DNA from: Gammaproteobacteria bacterium
GTDB taxonomy: Bacteria > Pseudomonadota > Gammaproteobacteria > Burkholderiales > Burkholderiaceae_B
Direction of reading: 5' to 3'
NCBI GenBank assembly: GCA_030832095.1
Contig: JAURJT010000035.1
Span: forward strand, 93,501 to 157,500
Length of the DNA: 64,000 nucleotides
Shown here: positions 20,083-30,042 of the stretch, piece after piece
Layout: each line of letters opens with the position of its first letter
Numbering within the stretch: position 1 is the first letter of the stretch
The notes under the pieces: model-generated
The model's input: only the letters and a program-made list of their open reading frames with translations
Databases searched by the model: none
What the model was told of the DNA's origin: nothing
Program-made: the position numbers and the translations under genes

Positions 20083-20631
20083 ATGACTGCCCCCCAACGC
20101 TCGATTAGTTTGTTTGAACTGTTTAAAGGGTTCGCCACCATTGGTGTCCTAGGCTTTGGCGGGGTTGCCGTCATGGCGCGACACGTGATTGTTGAACAAT
20201 ATCAGTGGCTCACCGAAAAAGAATACGCAACCATTTTGGGCATGGGACAAGTCTTGCCCGGTGCCAATGTCGTGAACGCCTCAGTCGTGATTGGCGACCG
20301 TTTTCAAGGGCCGAAAGGGTCGATCGTCTGCGTGCTCGGCATCATGGTGCTGCCAATCATGATTTTGCTGGCGTTTGCCATGCTTTACGACAAATTTTCT
20401 CAACTTCCCGCCGTCAACGTCGCGCTCACAGGGGCCGGTGCTGCAGCCGCTGGGATGGTGCTGGCCACTGGTCTCAAAATGGCGATCAAGGTCAAACTCG
20501 ACTTAGCGGGCTGGCTCATCGCTGGCTTCGCAATCCTGGGGATTTTGGTCTGGCAACTGCCTATGGTGTACGTCGTACTGGCCTTGATCCCCACAGCCCT
20601 CGTCATCACCGCATGGTTGGGTAAAAAATGA
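20083..20631 (+). CDS. chrA: Chromate transporter, N-terminal half-type subunit (ChrA)
   Basis: 182 residues, short-chain CHR family. The signature FATIGVLGFGGVAVMARHV near the N-terminus and MGQVLPGANVVNASVVIGDRF are typical of the first ChrA domain. Several membrane helices follow. The ATG at 20083 is preferred over an upstream TTG. Its stop overlaps the start of the second subunit (ATGA), so the two halves probably form a heterodimer that exports chromate or a related oxyanion. Confidence 0.85.
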   Translation: MTAPQRSISLFELFKGFATIGVLGFGGVAVMARHVIVEQYQWLTEKEYATILGMGQVLPGANVVNASVVIGDRFQGPKGSIVCVLGIMVLPIMILLAFAMLYDKFSQLPAVNVALTGAGAAAAGMVLATGLKMAIKVKLDLAGWLIAGFAILGILVWQLPMVYVVLALIPTALVITAWLGKK

Positions 20632-21179
20632 GCGAACCCAGTGTCTTAGGCCAGTTAGCCCGCAGCTTCGCGATGATTTCGCTCATCGCCATTGGCGGCA
20701 TCAATGCCGTGCTGCCTGCGCTTCGCGACGTTGTGGTCGACACGATGCGCTGGATGGACGACGCCACCTTTATGCAACTGTTTGCCATTGCACAAATCAC
20801 GCCGGGCCCGAACGTTGTGATCGTGAGCTTAGTCGGCTGGCAAATTGCCGGGTTTGCCGGCTTGTTGGTTGCCACGCTCGCCATGCTTGTGCCAGCCTGC
20901 CTGCTCGCTTTTTTAGTCGGGCGCTTGGCTAATCGGCTCGAAGGCAGCAAAGGTCTGCGCCTGGCACAAAATGCATTGGTGCCGGTCGCGATCGGCCTCA
21001 TCCTCGCAGGAGGCTTAGACTTAAGCCACGCCGCTTACCGAGGCTGGCTCACGCCCCTCATCGTGGCAGCCAATGTCGCTGGTATTCTCTTCACCAAGCT
21101 CAATCCCGTTTGGGGCTTGATGGCCAGCGCCTTAGTCGCCTTGGCGGCCCATTATTCGGGCCTGTTTGTTTTAAGCTGA
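20628..21179 (+). CDS. chrA: Chromate transporter, C-terminal half-type subunit (ChrA)
   Basis: 183 residues, the partner CHR domain: FAMISLIAIGGINAVLPALRD and FAIAQITPGPNVVIVSLVGWQ are the family motifs. About five hydrophobic helices. Translation is coupled to the first half by a 4-bp overlap. Short-chain CHR proteins usually occur as such adjacent pairs. Confidence 0.87.
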   Translation: MSEPSVLGQLARSFAMISLIAIGGINAVLPALRDVVVDTMRWMDDATFMQLFAIAQITPGPNVVIVSLVGWQIAGFAGLLVATLAMLVPACLLAFLVGRLANRLEGSKGLRLAQNALVPVAIGLILAGGLDLSHAAYRGWLTPLIVAANVAGILFTKLNPVWGLMASALVALAAHYSGLFVLS

Positions 21180-21333
21180 GCCACGGCAGCGCTGGGCTAC
21201 GTCTCTTTAAGAGATCCAAGCGTCTCTAGCCTCTGAGCAATACTGTCAACCTGAGCACGGCCACGCCCTCAGCAGCCAGACCGCGGTTGACCTTGTTAAA
21301 CTCGCAAGCTTGACTCTCTTACCAGCGCCCGCC

Positions 21334-23415
21334 ATGTCACGCACCCTGTTCGTCACCACTGCCCTGCCCTATGCCAATGGTTCATTTCACATTGGCCACA
21401 TCATGGAGTACATCCAGGCTGATATCTGGGTACGTGCCATGCGCATGGCTGGCCACACTGTGCACTTTGTAGGCGCTGACGACACACACGGCGCACCCGT
21501 CATGCTGAAGGCCGAAGCCGAAGGGATCACACCCAAGCAACTGGTCGAGCGCATCGGTGCTGAGCGCCCGCAGTACCTGCAAGGGTTTCAAATTGAATTT
21601 GACCACTGGCATTCGACTGACTCACCTGAAAACGTAGAGTTGTCGCAAGACATCTATCGCAAATTACGCGCGGCAGGCCTGATCAGCACTCGCGAAATCG
21701 AACAATTTTACGATCCTGTTAAGGGGATGTTTTTAGCTGATCGTTACATCAAGGGCGAGTGCCCCAAGTGCCACGCCAAAGATCAATATGGTGACTCTTG
21801 CGAGGCCTGTGGTGCAGTCTATGCCCCGACTGATTTAATCGAGCCTTACTCAACGCTCACCAACGCGCGGCCCGTGCTCAAAACGTCTGAGCATTATTTC
21901 TTTCAATTGTCTGACCAACGCTGCATTGATTTTTTACAAAAGTGGACAACCGGCAGTAACGCTCAGGGTCATAAACACTTACAAGCTGAAGTCTTAGCCA
22001 AAACACGCGAGTGGCTTGGTAGCGGTGATGAAAAAGCCAATCTTGGCGATTGGGATATTTCGCGCGATGCCCCCTATTTTGGGATCGAAATCCCTGATGC
22101 ACCAGGCAAGTACTTTTATGTTTGGCTCGATGCCCCTGTCGGCTATCTTGCCTCACTGAAATCGTATTGCGCCAAAATTGGCGTCGACTTTGAAACGCTG
22201 CTTGACCCAAACGGCACGACCGAGCAAGTGCACTTTATCGGCAAAGACATTATCTATTTTCACGCTCTGTTTTGGCCTGCCACCTTGCAATTTTCAGGCC
22301 GCAAAACGCCCGATCAACTCAATGTGCATGGATTTATTACGGTCAGCGGCGAAAAAATGTCAAAAAGCCGTGGCACCGGGATTTCGCCTCTGCGCTACCT
22401 CGAACTTGGCATGAACGCCGAGTGGATGCGCTATTACATCGCGGCCAAACTCAATGCGCGAGTTGAAGACATTGACTTTAATCCCGATGACTTCATTGCC
22501 AGGGTGAACAGCGACTTGGTTGGCAAGTACATCAATATTGCGAGCCGAGCCGCCAATTTCATTAGCAAATATTTTGACGGACAACTTGCCTACCCCGACG
22601 ATGCTGCCTTATTAGGCAGCAACTGCGCACAAGCAGCAGACCGCATTCGCGCCGATCTTGAGGCGCGCGAATACGGCCGCGCGATTCGCGAAATCATGGC
22701 GCATGCCGATCAAATCAACCAAGCCTTCGATGCGGCCCAACCCTGGCTGATCGCCAAAACCCTGGCGTCTGCCGAGCCCTCGCAGCGCGCCGCACTACAG
22801 CACATCTGCTCGGCGGCGCTGGCCGGTTTCAAAGCCTTATCAGTCATGCTGGCACCGATCTTGCCCGCCTTGTCACAACGTGTCGCCACTGAATTATTTG
22901 GTCAAGCCAGCAACTTTGTTTGGGCCGATGCAGGCGTACTGCCCACCCAAATCAACCCCTTCAAGCATTTGATGCAACGGGCTGAGCCGACGATGTTGGA
23001 TGCGTTGTTTGAGATCCCGGCGCAGGATGAAGCGCCTAAGCAAGCTGTTATTCCAGGCGGCGAGCCGCTCGCCCCCACCATCACGATTGATGATTTCGTC
23101 AAAATCGATCTGCGGGTTGCACGGATCGTCAACTGCGAACAGGTTGAGGGTTCAACCAAGCTCTTGAGGCTGACGCTCGATATGGGCGAAGGCCGCCTGC
23201 GCAATGTGTTTTCTGGGATTAAATCTGCCTACACGCCCGAGCAATTGATCGGACGCCTGACCGTCGTCGTCGCCAACTTAGCGCCTCGCAAGATGAAGTT
23301 TGGTATCTCTGAAGGCATGGTGTTGGCGGCCAGCCATTTTGACGAAAAAGTCGACACCGGCATCTATGTGCTTGACCCGTCGTCAGGTGCGCAGCCAGGC
23401 ATGAGGATTCATTAA
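21334..23415 (+). CDS. metG: Methionyl-tRNA synthetase
   Basis: 693 residues. Class I motifs: [15 protein letters not shown] (HIGH) near the N-terminus and GEKMSKSRG (KMSKS) near residue 345. A zinc-binding knuckle [18 protein letters not shown] lies near 145, and the C-terminal Trbp111-type tRNA-binding domain starts at [14 protein letters not shown]. The ATG at 21334 fits the family better than an upstream TTG at 21310. The stop is 3 bp from the 3' end of a convergent tRNA-Gly gene. Confidence 0.97.
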   Translation: MSRTLFVTTALPYANGSFHIGHIMEYIQADIWVRAMRMAGHTVHFVGADDTHGAPVMLKAEAEGITPKQLVERIGAERPQYLQGFQIEFDHWHSTDSPENVELSQDIYRKLRAAGLISTREIEQFYDPVKGMFLADRYIKGECPKCHAKDQYGDSCEACGAVYAPTDLIEPYSTLTNARPVLKTSEHYFFQLSDQRCIDFLQKWTTGSNAQGHKHLQAEVLAKTREWLGSGDEKANLGDWDISRDAPYFGIEIPDAPGKYFYVWLDAPVGYLASLKSYCAKIGVDFETLLDPNGTTEQVHFIGKDIIYFHALFWPATLQFSGRKTPDQLNVHGFITVSGEKMSKSRGTGISPLRYLELGMNAEWMRYYIAAKLNARVEDIDFNPDDFIARVNSDLVGKYINIASRAANFISKYFDGQLAYPDDAALLGSNCAQAADRIRADLEAREYGRAIREIMAHADQINQAFDAAQPWLIAKTLASAEPSQRAALQHICSAALAGFKALSVMLAPILPALSQRVATELFGQASNFVWADAGVLPTQINPFKHLMQRAEPTMLDALFEIPAQDEAPKQAVIPGGEPLAPTITIDDFVKIDLRVARIVNCEQVEGSTKLLRLTLDMGEGRLRNVFSGIKSAYTPEQLIGRLTVVVANLAPRKMKFGISEGMVLAASHFDEKVDTGIYVLDPSSGAQPGMRIH

Positions 23416-23418
23416 GAC

Positions 23419-23492
23419 TGGAGCGGGTGATGGGAATCGAACCCACGCCTGAGGCTTGGGAAGCCGCCGTTCTGCCATTGAACTACACCCGC
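23419..23492 (-). tRNA. tRNA-Gly (CCC)
   Basis: On the minus strand a 74-nt cloverleaf begins GCGGGTGTAGTTCAATGG and ends ACCCGCTCCA with encoded CCA. Acceptor stem GCGGGTG pairs with CACCCGC (one G-T tolerant); the anticodon loop TTCCCAA gives CCC. The T-arm reads GTGGGTTCGATTCCCAT. Confidence 0.96.
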
Positions 23493-23576
23493 TCTGGCGC
23501 TCAGTCGAAACGGATTATACGAGATCATGACCAAACAGTCTGACAGACTGGGCTGTCAGACACTACAATGCTCGGC

Positions 23577-23777
23577 ATGGAAATCGTACTCAATGGTCAG
23601 GCAAAAATCTTAGCCGGCCCCCTCTCTGTTGCCGCGCTTGTTGCCGAGCTTGGCTTTACCGGTAAACGCATCGCGGTCGAGCGCAATGGCGAAATCGTAC
23701 CTAAAAGCGCGCATGCCCAGGTGATGATCGCTGCGGGCGATCGTCTCGAAATCGTCGTCGCCGTGGGCGGGGGCTAG
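23577..23777 (+). CDS. thiS: Sulfur carrier protein ThiS
   Basis: 66 residues beginning MEIVLNGQ and ending [13 protein letters not shown]. The C-terminal Gly-Gly tail is adenylated and thiocarboxylated to supply sulfur for the thiazole of thiamine. The ATG at 23577 matches the family start; an ATG three codons upstream is possible. No thiG is adjacent; trmB follows by 2 bp. Confidence 0.9.
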   Translation: MEIVLNGQAKILAGPLSVAALVAELGFTGKRIAVERNGEIVPKSAHAQVMIAAGDRLEIVVAVGGG

Positions 23778-23779
23778 GC

Positions 23780-24448
23780 GTGCACCCAACTCATATCCGT
23801 AGTTTTGTGAACCGGCGTAGTCACATTACGCAAGGTCAGCAAGAGGCGCTTGATGCCTTTTTAACCAAATGGTCGTTGGCCTACCGCCCCAGTCTGTTGA
23901 ACTTGACTGAAACCTTTGAGCGCGAAGCACCAACGATTCTAGAAATTGGCTTTGGTATGGGCGAAACCACCGAAAAAATTGCGCTTGCCCGACCAAGCGA
24001 TAATTTTTTGGGTGTCGAAGTGTTTAACGCTGGTGTCGGCGCCTTACTCAAACGCATTGAAGCGTCAAACCTCAACAATATTCGTATTATTCAGCACGAT
24101 GCCGTTGAGGTCTTGCGCGATATGCTTGCCCCGCAAAGCCTGACTGGCGTGCATATTTATTTTCCGGATCCGTGGCCCAAAACTCGCCACCATAAACGGC
24201 GCTTAATTCAACCACCCTTAATTGAGCTACTGGCCAGTCGCATGGCGCCGGGCGCCTATATTCACTGCGCAACCGACTGGGAACACTACGCCGAACAAAT
24301 GCTAGCTGTACTGTCGGCCGAACCAAGCCTGCAAAACACCTGTGAGGGCTTTGCGCCACGGCCTGATTTCAGGCCACTCACTAAATTTGAAAACCGCGGC
24401 TTGCGTTTAGGCCACGGCGTATGGGATGTCATTTTTAAAAAGCGTTAA
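23780..24448 (+). CDS. trmB: tRNA (guanine-N7-)-methyltransferase
   Basis: 222 residues with a GTG start. SAM-binding [16 protein letters not shown] is near residue 52, and the catalytic/tRNA-binding [19 protein letters not shown] is near 130, both diagnostic for TrmB. It makes m7G46 in tRNA. It begins 2 bp after thiS, and its stop overlaps the end of convergent ffh by 4 bp. Confidence 0.96.
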   Translation: MHPTHIRSFVNRRSHITQGQQEALDAFLTKWSLAYRPSLLNLTETFEREAPTILEIGFGMGETTEKIALARPSDNFLGVEVFNAGVGALLKRIEASNLNNIRIIQHDAVEVLRDMLAPQSLTGVHIYFPDPWPKTRHHKRRLIQPPLIELLASRMAPGAYIHCATDWEHYAEQMLAVLSAEPSLQNTCEGFAPRPDFRPLTKFENRGLRLGHGVWDVIFKKR

Positions 24449-25857
24449 CGCCCAAAGCCGCCAAGTTTGCCTAGGTTTTTCATGCCACCCATGGCACGCA
24501 TCATTTTGGCCATGCCGCCTTTTTTCATTTGCTTCATCATGCCCTGCATTTGCTCAAACTGATTGAGCATGCGATTGACCTCTTGCACGGGCACGCCGGC
24601 CCCCGCCGCGATGCGGCGCTTACGAGACGCTTTGAGTAACTCGGGTTTGCTGCGCTCAAGAGGCGTCATTGAATTGATGATGCCTTCGGTGCGGCGCATT
24701 TGTTTTTCGGCCTGACCGCTTTGCAACTGACCCGCCGCTTGTGCAAATTGCGCAGGCAGTTTTTCGAGCATTGAACTCATGTCACCCATTTTTTTCACTT
24801 GGGCGAGCTGCTCTTTAAAATCATTTAAATCAAACTTATCGCCTGATTTAATCTTTGCCGCAAGCTTGTTGGCCTCAGCAACATCAATATTTTGCTGAGC
24901 CTGCTCAACGAGCGACAAAATATCGCCCATGCCCAACACCCGTTGGGCCATACGCTCGGGGTGAAAGGGCTCAAGACCATCGAGCTTTTCAGAGACACCC
25001 ACAAACTTCAAAGGCTTGCCTGTGACGTGACGCACCGACAAGGCAGCGCCACCGCGCGCATCACCGTCAAGCTTAGTCAGTACAACCCCAGTTAAAGGTA
25101 AGGCGTCAGCAAAAGCACGTGCCGTATTGACAGCGTCTTGACCCTGCATGGCGTCAACCACAAACAGCGTTTCGATCGGATTAAGCACGTCATGCAACTG
25201 ACGAATTTCAAGCATCATCTCTTCGTCGATGCCTAAACGACCTGCCGTATCGACAATCAGCACATCAAAATGATGGCGCTTGGCGTAATCGAGTGCCGAA
25301 CGCGCGATATCAACGGGTTTTTGAGTAGGATCCGAGGCGATCCACTCAACCCCTACCTGCGCCGCCACGGTTTTTAGCTGCTCGATTGCGGCTGGGCGAT
25401 AGACGTCGGCACTGACTACGGCAACTTTCTTTTTGCCAGTTTTGCGACCATGCGCAACGTGACCGCCCTCGGTCAGCCAGCGGGCCAACTTACCTGTGGT
25501 GGTGGTTTTACCCGCACCTTGCAAACCGGCCATTAAAATGATGGCTGGCGGCTGCATCGCTAAAGACAGCTCACTGGAGTCTGGGCCCAAATCGCCGCCC
25601 ATCAACGCCGTCAGTTCTTTGTGCACCACGCCCACAAGGGCTTGGCCCGGCGACAAGCTGCCCACGACTTCTGCACCCAGAGCCTTTTCTTTCACGTTGG
25701 CCACAAACTCGCGCACAACCGGCAGCGAGACATCCGCCTCGAGCAGGGCTAAACGCACCTCACGCAACATCTCTTGCGTGTTGGCTTCAGTCAGGCGGGC
25801 TTCGCCCCGAATAGTCTTGACGACTCGGGATAGTCGTTGGGTTAGATTTTCAAGCAT
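24445..25857 (-). CDS. ffh: Signal recognition particle protein Ffh
   Basis: 470 residues. N domain, then GTPase motifs [32 protein letters not shown] and [15 protein letters not shown], then a Met-rich M domain ([18 protein letters not shown]) that binds 4.5S RNA and signal sequences. A GKL-rich C-terminal end is typical. It is divergent from the CcsA-like gene 28 bp away. Confidence 0.98.
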   Translation of the reverse strand: MLENLTQRLSRVVKTIRGEARLTEANTQEMLREVRLALLEADVSLPVVREFVANVKEKALGAEVVGSLSPGQALVGVVHKELTALMGGDLGPDSSELSLAMQPPAIILMAGLQGAGKTTTTGKLARWLTEGGHVAHGRKTGKKKVAVVSADVYRPAAIEQLKTVAAQVGVEWIASDPTQKPVDIARSALDYAKRHHFDVLIVDTAGRLGIDEEMMLEIRQLHDVLNPIETLFVVDAMQGQDAVNTARAFADALPLTGVVLTKLDGDARGGAALSVRHVTGKPLKFVGVSEKLDGLEPFHPERMAQRVLGMGDILSLVEQAQQNIDVAEANKLAAKIKSGDKFDLNDFKEQLAQVKKMGDMSSMLEKLPAQFAQAAGQLQSGQAEKQMRRTEGIINSMTPLERSKPELLKASRKRRIAAGAGVPVQEVNRMLNQFEQMQGMMKQMKKGGMAKMMRAMGGMKNLGKLGGFGR

Positions 25858-25885
25858 GGCAACCGTTTCGCTTTACACTAGACAC

Positions 25886-26740
25886 ATGTCTCCCCCCATT
25901 GTATTTCACTCCCTCGCCGCTTTGGCCTATTCATTGCTGGCCCTTGCACTTTGGCGGGGCTTCGCAGCTCGCCAGCCCAACGTGCAGGTCGGACAACTGG
26001 CGCGAGTCGGCCTTTTTGCAGCGATCGTGCTCCACGGCTACGCCCTGCATCAATCGATTTTGTTCGATCAGCGCCTGCAACTGAGCTGGGCGTTAGCGCT
26101 TTCAACTGCCGTTTGGCTTGGAATGATCGTCTTTTGGCTTGAAAGCTTGATTATTCGTATTGATGGCCTTCAATTATTGCTCTTGCCCACAGGCGCAATC
26201 AGCTGTTTGCTGGTCGCTTTATTTCCAAAAGAGCAACTGGTGGCGCATGCGGTCGACCCCGCACTGCGCATTCACCTGCTCATTGCTCTGTCAGCCTATG
26301 GCCTGGTCACCATCGCCGCGCTGCAAGCCATTTTAATGTCGGCGATCGACCGTCGGCTGCATTTTCCGTTGGCAGCGGCGCGCGCAGCCAAAGGCGTGAG
26401 GTTGGCACTGGGCCGAATCCTCGATGCTCAACCCCCCTTGCTTGCACAAGAACAAGTGCTCTTTAGAGTCATCTGGGTCGCGTTTGCCTTGCTCACCTTA
26501 GCGGTAGTGTCGGGATCCTTAATTTCGGTTGCGACGACCGGAAAATGGCTCCCTTTTGACCACAAAACCATTTTCACCCTTCTCTCGTGGCTAACCTTCG
26601 GGATACTATTATTCGGGCGCTACACCCGTGGTTGGCGCGGACGAATTGCGTTACGGTATACCTTACTAGGGTTTGCATTCATCGTGCTGTCGTACACAGG
26701 TAGCCGTTTTGTTGTTGAAGTCATTTTGCAGAGAAGCTAA
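25886..26740 (+). CDS. CcsA/YpjD-like cytochrome c assembly family membrane protein
   Basis: 284 residues with about eight hydrophobic helices, e.g. SLAALAYSLLALALWRGF, LLIALSAYGLVTIAALQAIL. The family (HemX/YpjD, CcsA-related) has conserved histidines; LRIHLLIALSAYG fits. The frame runs back into ffh on the other strand, but the MSPPIVFHS start at 25886 is the only sensible one. The position directly after ffh is common in Proteobacteria. Role in cytochrome biogenesis is inferred from family only. Confidence 0.85.
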   Translation: MSPPIVFHSLAALAYSLLALALWRGFAARQPNVQVGQLARVGLFAAIVLHGYALHQSILFDQRLQLSWALALSTAVWLGMIVFWLESLIIRIDGLQLLLLPTGAISCLLVALFPKEQLVAHAVDPALRIHLLIALSAYGLVTIAALQAILMSAIDRRLHFPLAAARAAKGVRLALGRILDAQPPLLAQEQVLFRVIWVAFALLTLAVVSGSLISVATTGKWLPFDHKTIFTLLSWLTFGILLFGRYTRGWRGRIALRYTLLGFAFIVLSYTGSRFVVEVILQRS

Positions 26741-27006
26741 TGGGTAAAGCGCTTTTTTGGGTAACCATTTTTATCGTCGTCATTTTCGTGACGAGGCTCT
26801 TGGCGATTCAAGCGGCCAAAAAACGTCGCCCGCCGCCGCAGGCGCCCTCTAATCAAACTGCCGCACCGGCTGGCTCTGAAGAAATGGTGCGCTGTGCGCA
26901 CTGTGGCGTGCATTTACCGCGTTCTGAAGCTTCGCTGCTGGGTCAAAATACCTGGTGCAGCCCGGCGCATGCAAAGCTGGGCGCGCGCGACAGAGACTCA
27001 ACCTAA
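26740..27006 (+). CDS. PP0621-like small protein with two CxxC-like motifs
   Basis: 88 residues: an N-terminal membrane helix (LFWVTIFIVVIFVTRLLAI), a Pro-rich linker, then MVRCAHCGVHLPRSEASLLGQNTWCSPAH, a treble-clef-like metal site with CxxC and a later Cys/His. It overlaps the preceding stop by one base (TAATG). The motif resembles the uncharacterised PP0621 family found beside ampD-type genes; function unknown. Confidence 0.75.
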   Translation: MGKALFWVTIFIVVIFVTRLLAIQAAKKRRPPPQAPSNQTAAPAGSEEMVRCAHCGVHLPRSEASLLGQNTWCSPAHAKLGARDRDST

Positions 27007-27070
27007 CTAGCGCCCCAACGGTGCTGAACCAACACCCCAAGTAATAGCAATGGTGTAACGTTTTTTCCAA

Positions 27071-27150
27071 CGCACACACCGATGTCCACAGGCTCGACGT
27101 TATTCACCGACGCACACACCAATGCCTACAGGTTCAACGTTATTCACCCT
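27071..27150 (+). repeat. Imperfect 40-bp tandem duplication at the ampD start
   Basis: Two 40-bp units, 27071-27110 and 27111-27150, each begin CGCACACACC and contain ATG, CCTACAGG or TCCACAGG, and ACGTTATTCACC. They differ at about seven positions, mostly transitions. The first unit carries its own ATG (27082) in a different frame from ampD, which would read a 23-codon peptide ending across the second unit. Confidence 0.85.
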
Positions 27151-27709
27151 TGACACGCGGGGCTGGCTTGCGTCAAGCGCAACCGTTGCGCGGCGGCCTT
27201 CGCCCAACTTTAACGAACGCCCGCTGGGCACTGCGGTGTCTTTACTGGTCGTTCACAACATCACGCTGCCACCAGGTCAGTTTGGCACGCCATACATTGC
27301 CGATTTATTTTTAAATCAACTCGACCTCAGCGCCGACCCTTGGTTTAGCAACGTAGAGGGCCTCAAGGTTTCAGCGCATTTTGTCATTGATCGTTTGGGA
27401 CACATCACCCAGTTCGTGTCGTGCGACGATCGCGCCTGGCATGCTGGCGCTTCGTCTTTTGAAGGACGCGAGCAATGCAATGATTTTTCAATTGGTATTG
27501 AACTCGAAGGCACCGATGACGTGCCGTTTGAGGCGGTGCAATACGAACGCCTGGCAGCGCTCACCCACTGTTTGCGTGGACGGTATCCGTTAACCGCTGC
27601 AACCGGTCACTCAGACATTGCGCCTGGACGCAAAACCGATCCTGGCCCGTGCTTTGACTGGCCACGCTTTCGAGAGTTAGCGCAGTGGCCAACAGCTCAT
27701 GGGGGCTAA
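27122..27709 (+). CDS. ampD: 1,6-anhydro-N-acetylmuramyl-L-alanine amidase AmpD
   Basis: 195 residues, amidase_2 family. Zinc ligands are the His of LLVVHNITLPP, the His of TGHSDIAPGRK and the Asp of KTDPGPCFDW. FSIGIELEGTDD is the family signature. It cleaves the stem peptide from anhydro-muropeptides during cytoplasmic wall recycling. The start codon lies in the second unit of a 40-bp tandem duplication. Confidence 0.95.
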   Translation: MPTGSTLFTLDTRGWLASSATVARRPSPNFNERPLGTAVSLLVVHNITLPPGQFGTPYIADLFLNQLDLSADPWFSNVEGLKVSAHFVIDRLGHITQFVSCDDRAWHAGASSFEGREQCNDFSIGIELEGTDDVPFEAVQYERLAALTHCLRGRYPLTAATGHSDIAPGRKTDPGPCFDWPRFRELAQWPTAHGG

Positions 27710-27880
27710 AGTGCAATGGCAGGCGCTTCACATGACACTAGCCGCGACCCAGCACGGCTAGTGAAGACTCAGTGCGCCTCATTGCTGTCACCCACGCAAC
27801 CTTCACGTTAGTGAAGGCTAGTGATGATTCACTGCGGCGACTTTCAGGGCTTGCCCGTAGGCAAAGCCCCCGCGTCACAA
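27710..27880. other. Hairpin-rich gap between ampD and htpG
   Basis: The 171-bp convergent gap holds three stems: 27737-27762 (ACTAGCCG / CGGCTAGT), 27801-27816 (CTTCAC / GTGAAG) and about 27848-27870 (GGGCTTGCC / GGCAAAGCCC). None has a clean T-tract, so they may be weak or factor-dependent terminators. No gene seen. Confidence 0.45.
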
Positions 27881-29791
27881 TTACGCTAACAACAACTGAT
27901 TCACACGTTTCACAAAAGCAGTTGGATCTGGCAATTGCGAGCCATCTGCCAACAGCGCCTGTTCAAACAACAAAGTTGCCCAGTCGTTAAACGTTTCGTC
28001 TGAAGCTGTTTGTATACGCGCCACCAAAGCATGCTCAGGATTAATCTCAAGCACAGGCAAGACATCAGGAGCCGCTTGACCCGCCGCTTTCAGCATGCGC
28101 TGCAGGTGCGGGCTTAAATCATTTTGCCCCACGACCACGCACGAAGGCGAATCGACCAAACGTAAGGTGACGCGCACTTCTTTGACACGATCTTTGAGCG
28201 CCTCTTGCAAACGCTCAACCAAGGGCTTGAACTGCTCAGCCACTTCGGTTTGATGTTTCTTTTCTTCATCATCGGCCAAGGCCTCAAGATCAAGCCCACC
28301 TTTCGCAACTGACACCAACTGCTTGCCATCAAACTCACGCAGGTGTGACAGCATCCACTCGTCAACGCGATCCCACATCACCAACACATCGATGCCTTTC
28401 TTGCGGAAAATCTCGATATGCGGGCTATTGCTACCCGCGGTGTAGCTATCGGCCGTGACGTAATAAATTTTGTCTTGGCCCTCTTTCATCTCGGCAACAT
28501 AATCGGCAAGTGTCACCGTCTGTGCGTCTGTGCCCTGCTTGGTTGAAGCAAAACGCAGCAGCTTAGAGATGCGTTCAATATTGCCTGCATCTTCGCCTGT
28601 GCCTTCTTTTAAGACCTGACCAAACTCGGCCCAAAAGGTTGTGTAAGCGTCTTGATTGTTTTCAGCCAAATCCTCGAGCATGCTCAAGATACGTTTGGTC
28701 GAACCTTCACGAATCGCTTTCACATCTCGGCTTTCTTGCAGCAACTCACGCGAGACATTCAGCGGCAAATCGGCCGAGTCAATCACCCCACGCACAAAGC
28801 GCAGGTACGAAGGCAGCAGCTGCTCGGCGTCGTCCATAATGAACACACGCTTGACGTAAAGCTTCACGCCACGACGCGCATCGCGATCCCACATGTCAAA
28901 CGGCGCATGCTTCGGAATAAACAACAGTTGCGTGTATTCGCTGCGACCTTCAACGCGGTTGTGCGTCCAGGCAAGTGGATCATCAAAATCGTGCGACACA
29001 TGCTTGTAAAACTCGCGGTACTGCTCGTCGGTCACGTCAGACTTACTACGTGTCCATAAGGCATTGGCCTGATTGACGGCTTCCCACTCGGCGGTTTTGA
29101 CTTGCTCAGACTTATCCTTATCCCACTCTTCTTTGAGCATTTCAACAGGCAAAGAAATATGGTCTGAATAGCGGCGCAGCACTTCGCGCAATTTATAGCC
29201 ATTCAAAAACTCGTCTTCATCGGCACGCAAGTGCAGTGTGACTTCAGTTCCGCGCTCAGCGCGTTCGCTTGCTGCAATGGTGAATTCACCTTGGCCGTCT
29301 GACTCCCACACGACGCCTTGATCGGCGGGCGCGCCTGCGCGGCGAGTGCGAACCGTGACTTTATCTGCCACGATAAATGACGAGTAAAAGCCAACGCCGA
29401 ACTGACCAATCAATTGAGCGTCTTTTTTATTGTCGCCAGTGAGTTTAGAAAAGAACTCGCGCGTACCCGAACGGGCAATCGTGCCTAAGTTGGCCACTGC
29501 CTCATCGCGTGACATACCAACGCCGTTATCCGCGATCGTGATCGTGCGAGCGGCCTTATCAAAATCAACCCGCACATGCAGGTCGCCAAAGCCCTCGAGC
29601 AGTGCTGGCTGATCAATCGCCTCAAAACGCAGCTTGTCGCAAGCGTCTGAAGCGTTAGAAACCAATTCACGCAAAAAAATCTCTTTATTGCTGTAAAGCG
29701 AATGGATCATCAGGTGCATCAGCTGTTTGACTTCAGCCTGAAAACCCATCGTTTGAGCGGCGTCTGCCGCTGGAGTTGCTTGATTCATCAT
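27881..29791 (-). CDS. htpG: Chaperone HtpG (Hsp90)
   Basis: 636 residues from the ATG at 29791. GHKL ATPase motifs are [13 protein letters not shown] and [42 protein letters not shown] is the N-terminal hallmark. Middle and C-terminal dimerisation domains are complete. A GTG start seven codons upstream (29812) is also open; GGTGAG immediately precedes two adjacent ATGs, so the exact start is uncertain by a few residues. Heat-shock control is indicated by a promoter about 70 bp upstream. Confidence 0.96.
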   Translation of the reverse strand: MMNQATPAADAAQTMGFQAEVKQLMHLMIHSLYSNKEIFLRELVSNASDACDKLRFEAIDQPALLEGFGDLHVRVDFDKAARTITIADNGVGMSRDEAVANLGTIARSGTREFFSKLTGDNKKDAQLIGQFGVGFYSSFIVADKVTVRTRRAGAPADQGVVWESDGQGEFTIAASERAERGTEVTLHLRADEDEFLNGYKLREVLRRYSDHISLPVEMLKEEWDKDKSEQVKTAEWEAVNQANALWTRSKSDVTDEQYREFYKHVSHDFDDPLAWTHNRVEGRSEYTQLLFIPKHAPFDMWDRDARRGVKLYVKRVFIMDDAEQLLPSYLRFVRGVIDSADLPLNVSRELLQESRDVKAIREGSTKRILSMLEDLAENNQDAYTTFWAEFGQVLKEGTGEDAGNIERISKLLRFASTKQGTDAQTVTLADYVAEMKEGQDKIYYVTADSYTAGSNSPHIEIFRKKGIDVLVMWDRVDEWMLSHLREFDGKQLVSVAKGGLDLEALADDEEKKHQTEVAEQFKPLVERLQEALKDRVKEVRVTLRLVDSPSCVVVGQNDLSPHLQRMLKAAGQAAPDVLPVLEINPEHALVARIQTASDETFNDWATLLFEQALLADGSQLPDPTAFVKRVNQLLLA

Positions 29792-29859
29792 GCTCACCGA
29801 AAAGTTATCCACAGGGTGCGCTCAGAGAAAGATCTTTTAAGCCTGAGCGTGTGACAGGT

Positions 29860-29887
29860 ATTTGGGGGGTAAATCTTAAATTTCAAG
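29860..29887 (-). promoter_or_regulatory. Sigma-32 (RpoH) type heat-shock promoter for htpG
   Basis: On the minus strand CTTGAAA (29887-29881) is followed after 13 bp by CCCCAAAT (29867-29860). This matches the RpoH consensus CTTGAAA / CCCCATNT at all but one position with permitted spacing. Confidence 0.8.
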
Positions 29888-30042
29888 GGCTGACAGCGTA
29901 GGGCGCAGGGTCTAGCACCCAACCCGCCAGGCTAAGTCAGACCTAGTCTTAGCGTTACATAAAACGACCTTCACAAAACCGATGGCCCATTCGCGTATCG
30001 GGATGCCGGTATGTCGATTGGCGTGACCGCAGTAAAGCGCGG
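29888..30042. other. Gap upstream of the htpG promoter
   Basis: The 155 bp between the htpG promoter and the end of the MmgE/PrpD gene hold no gene that I can support and no clear terminator. Confidence 0.4.

Noticed and set aside
25496..25885. N-terminal extension of the CcsA-like gene
   Set aside because: It is the antisense of ffh with no membrane-protein character.
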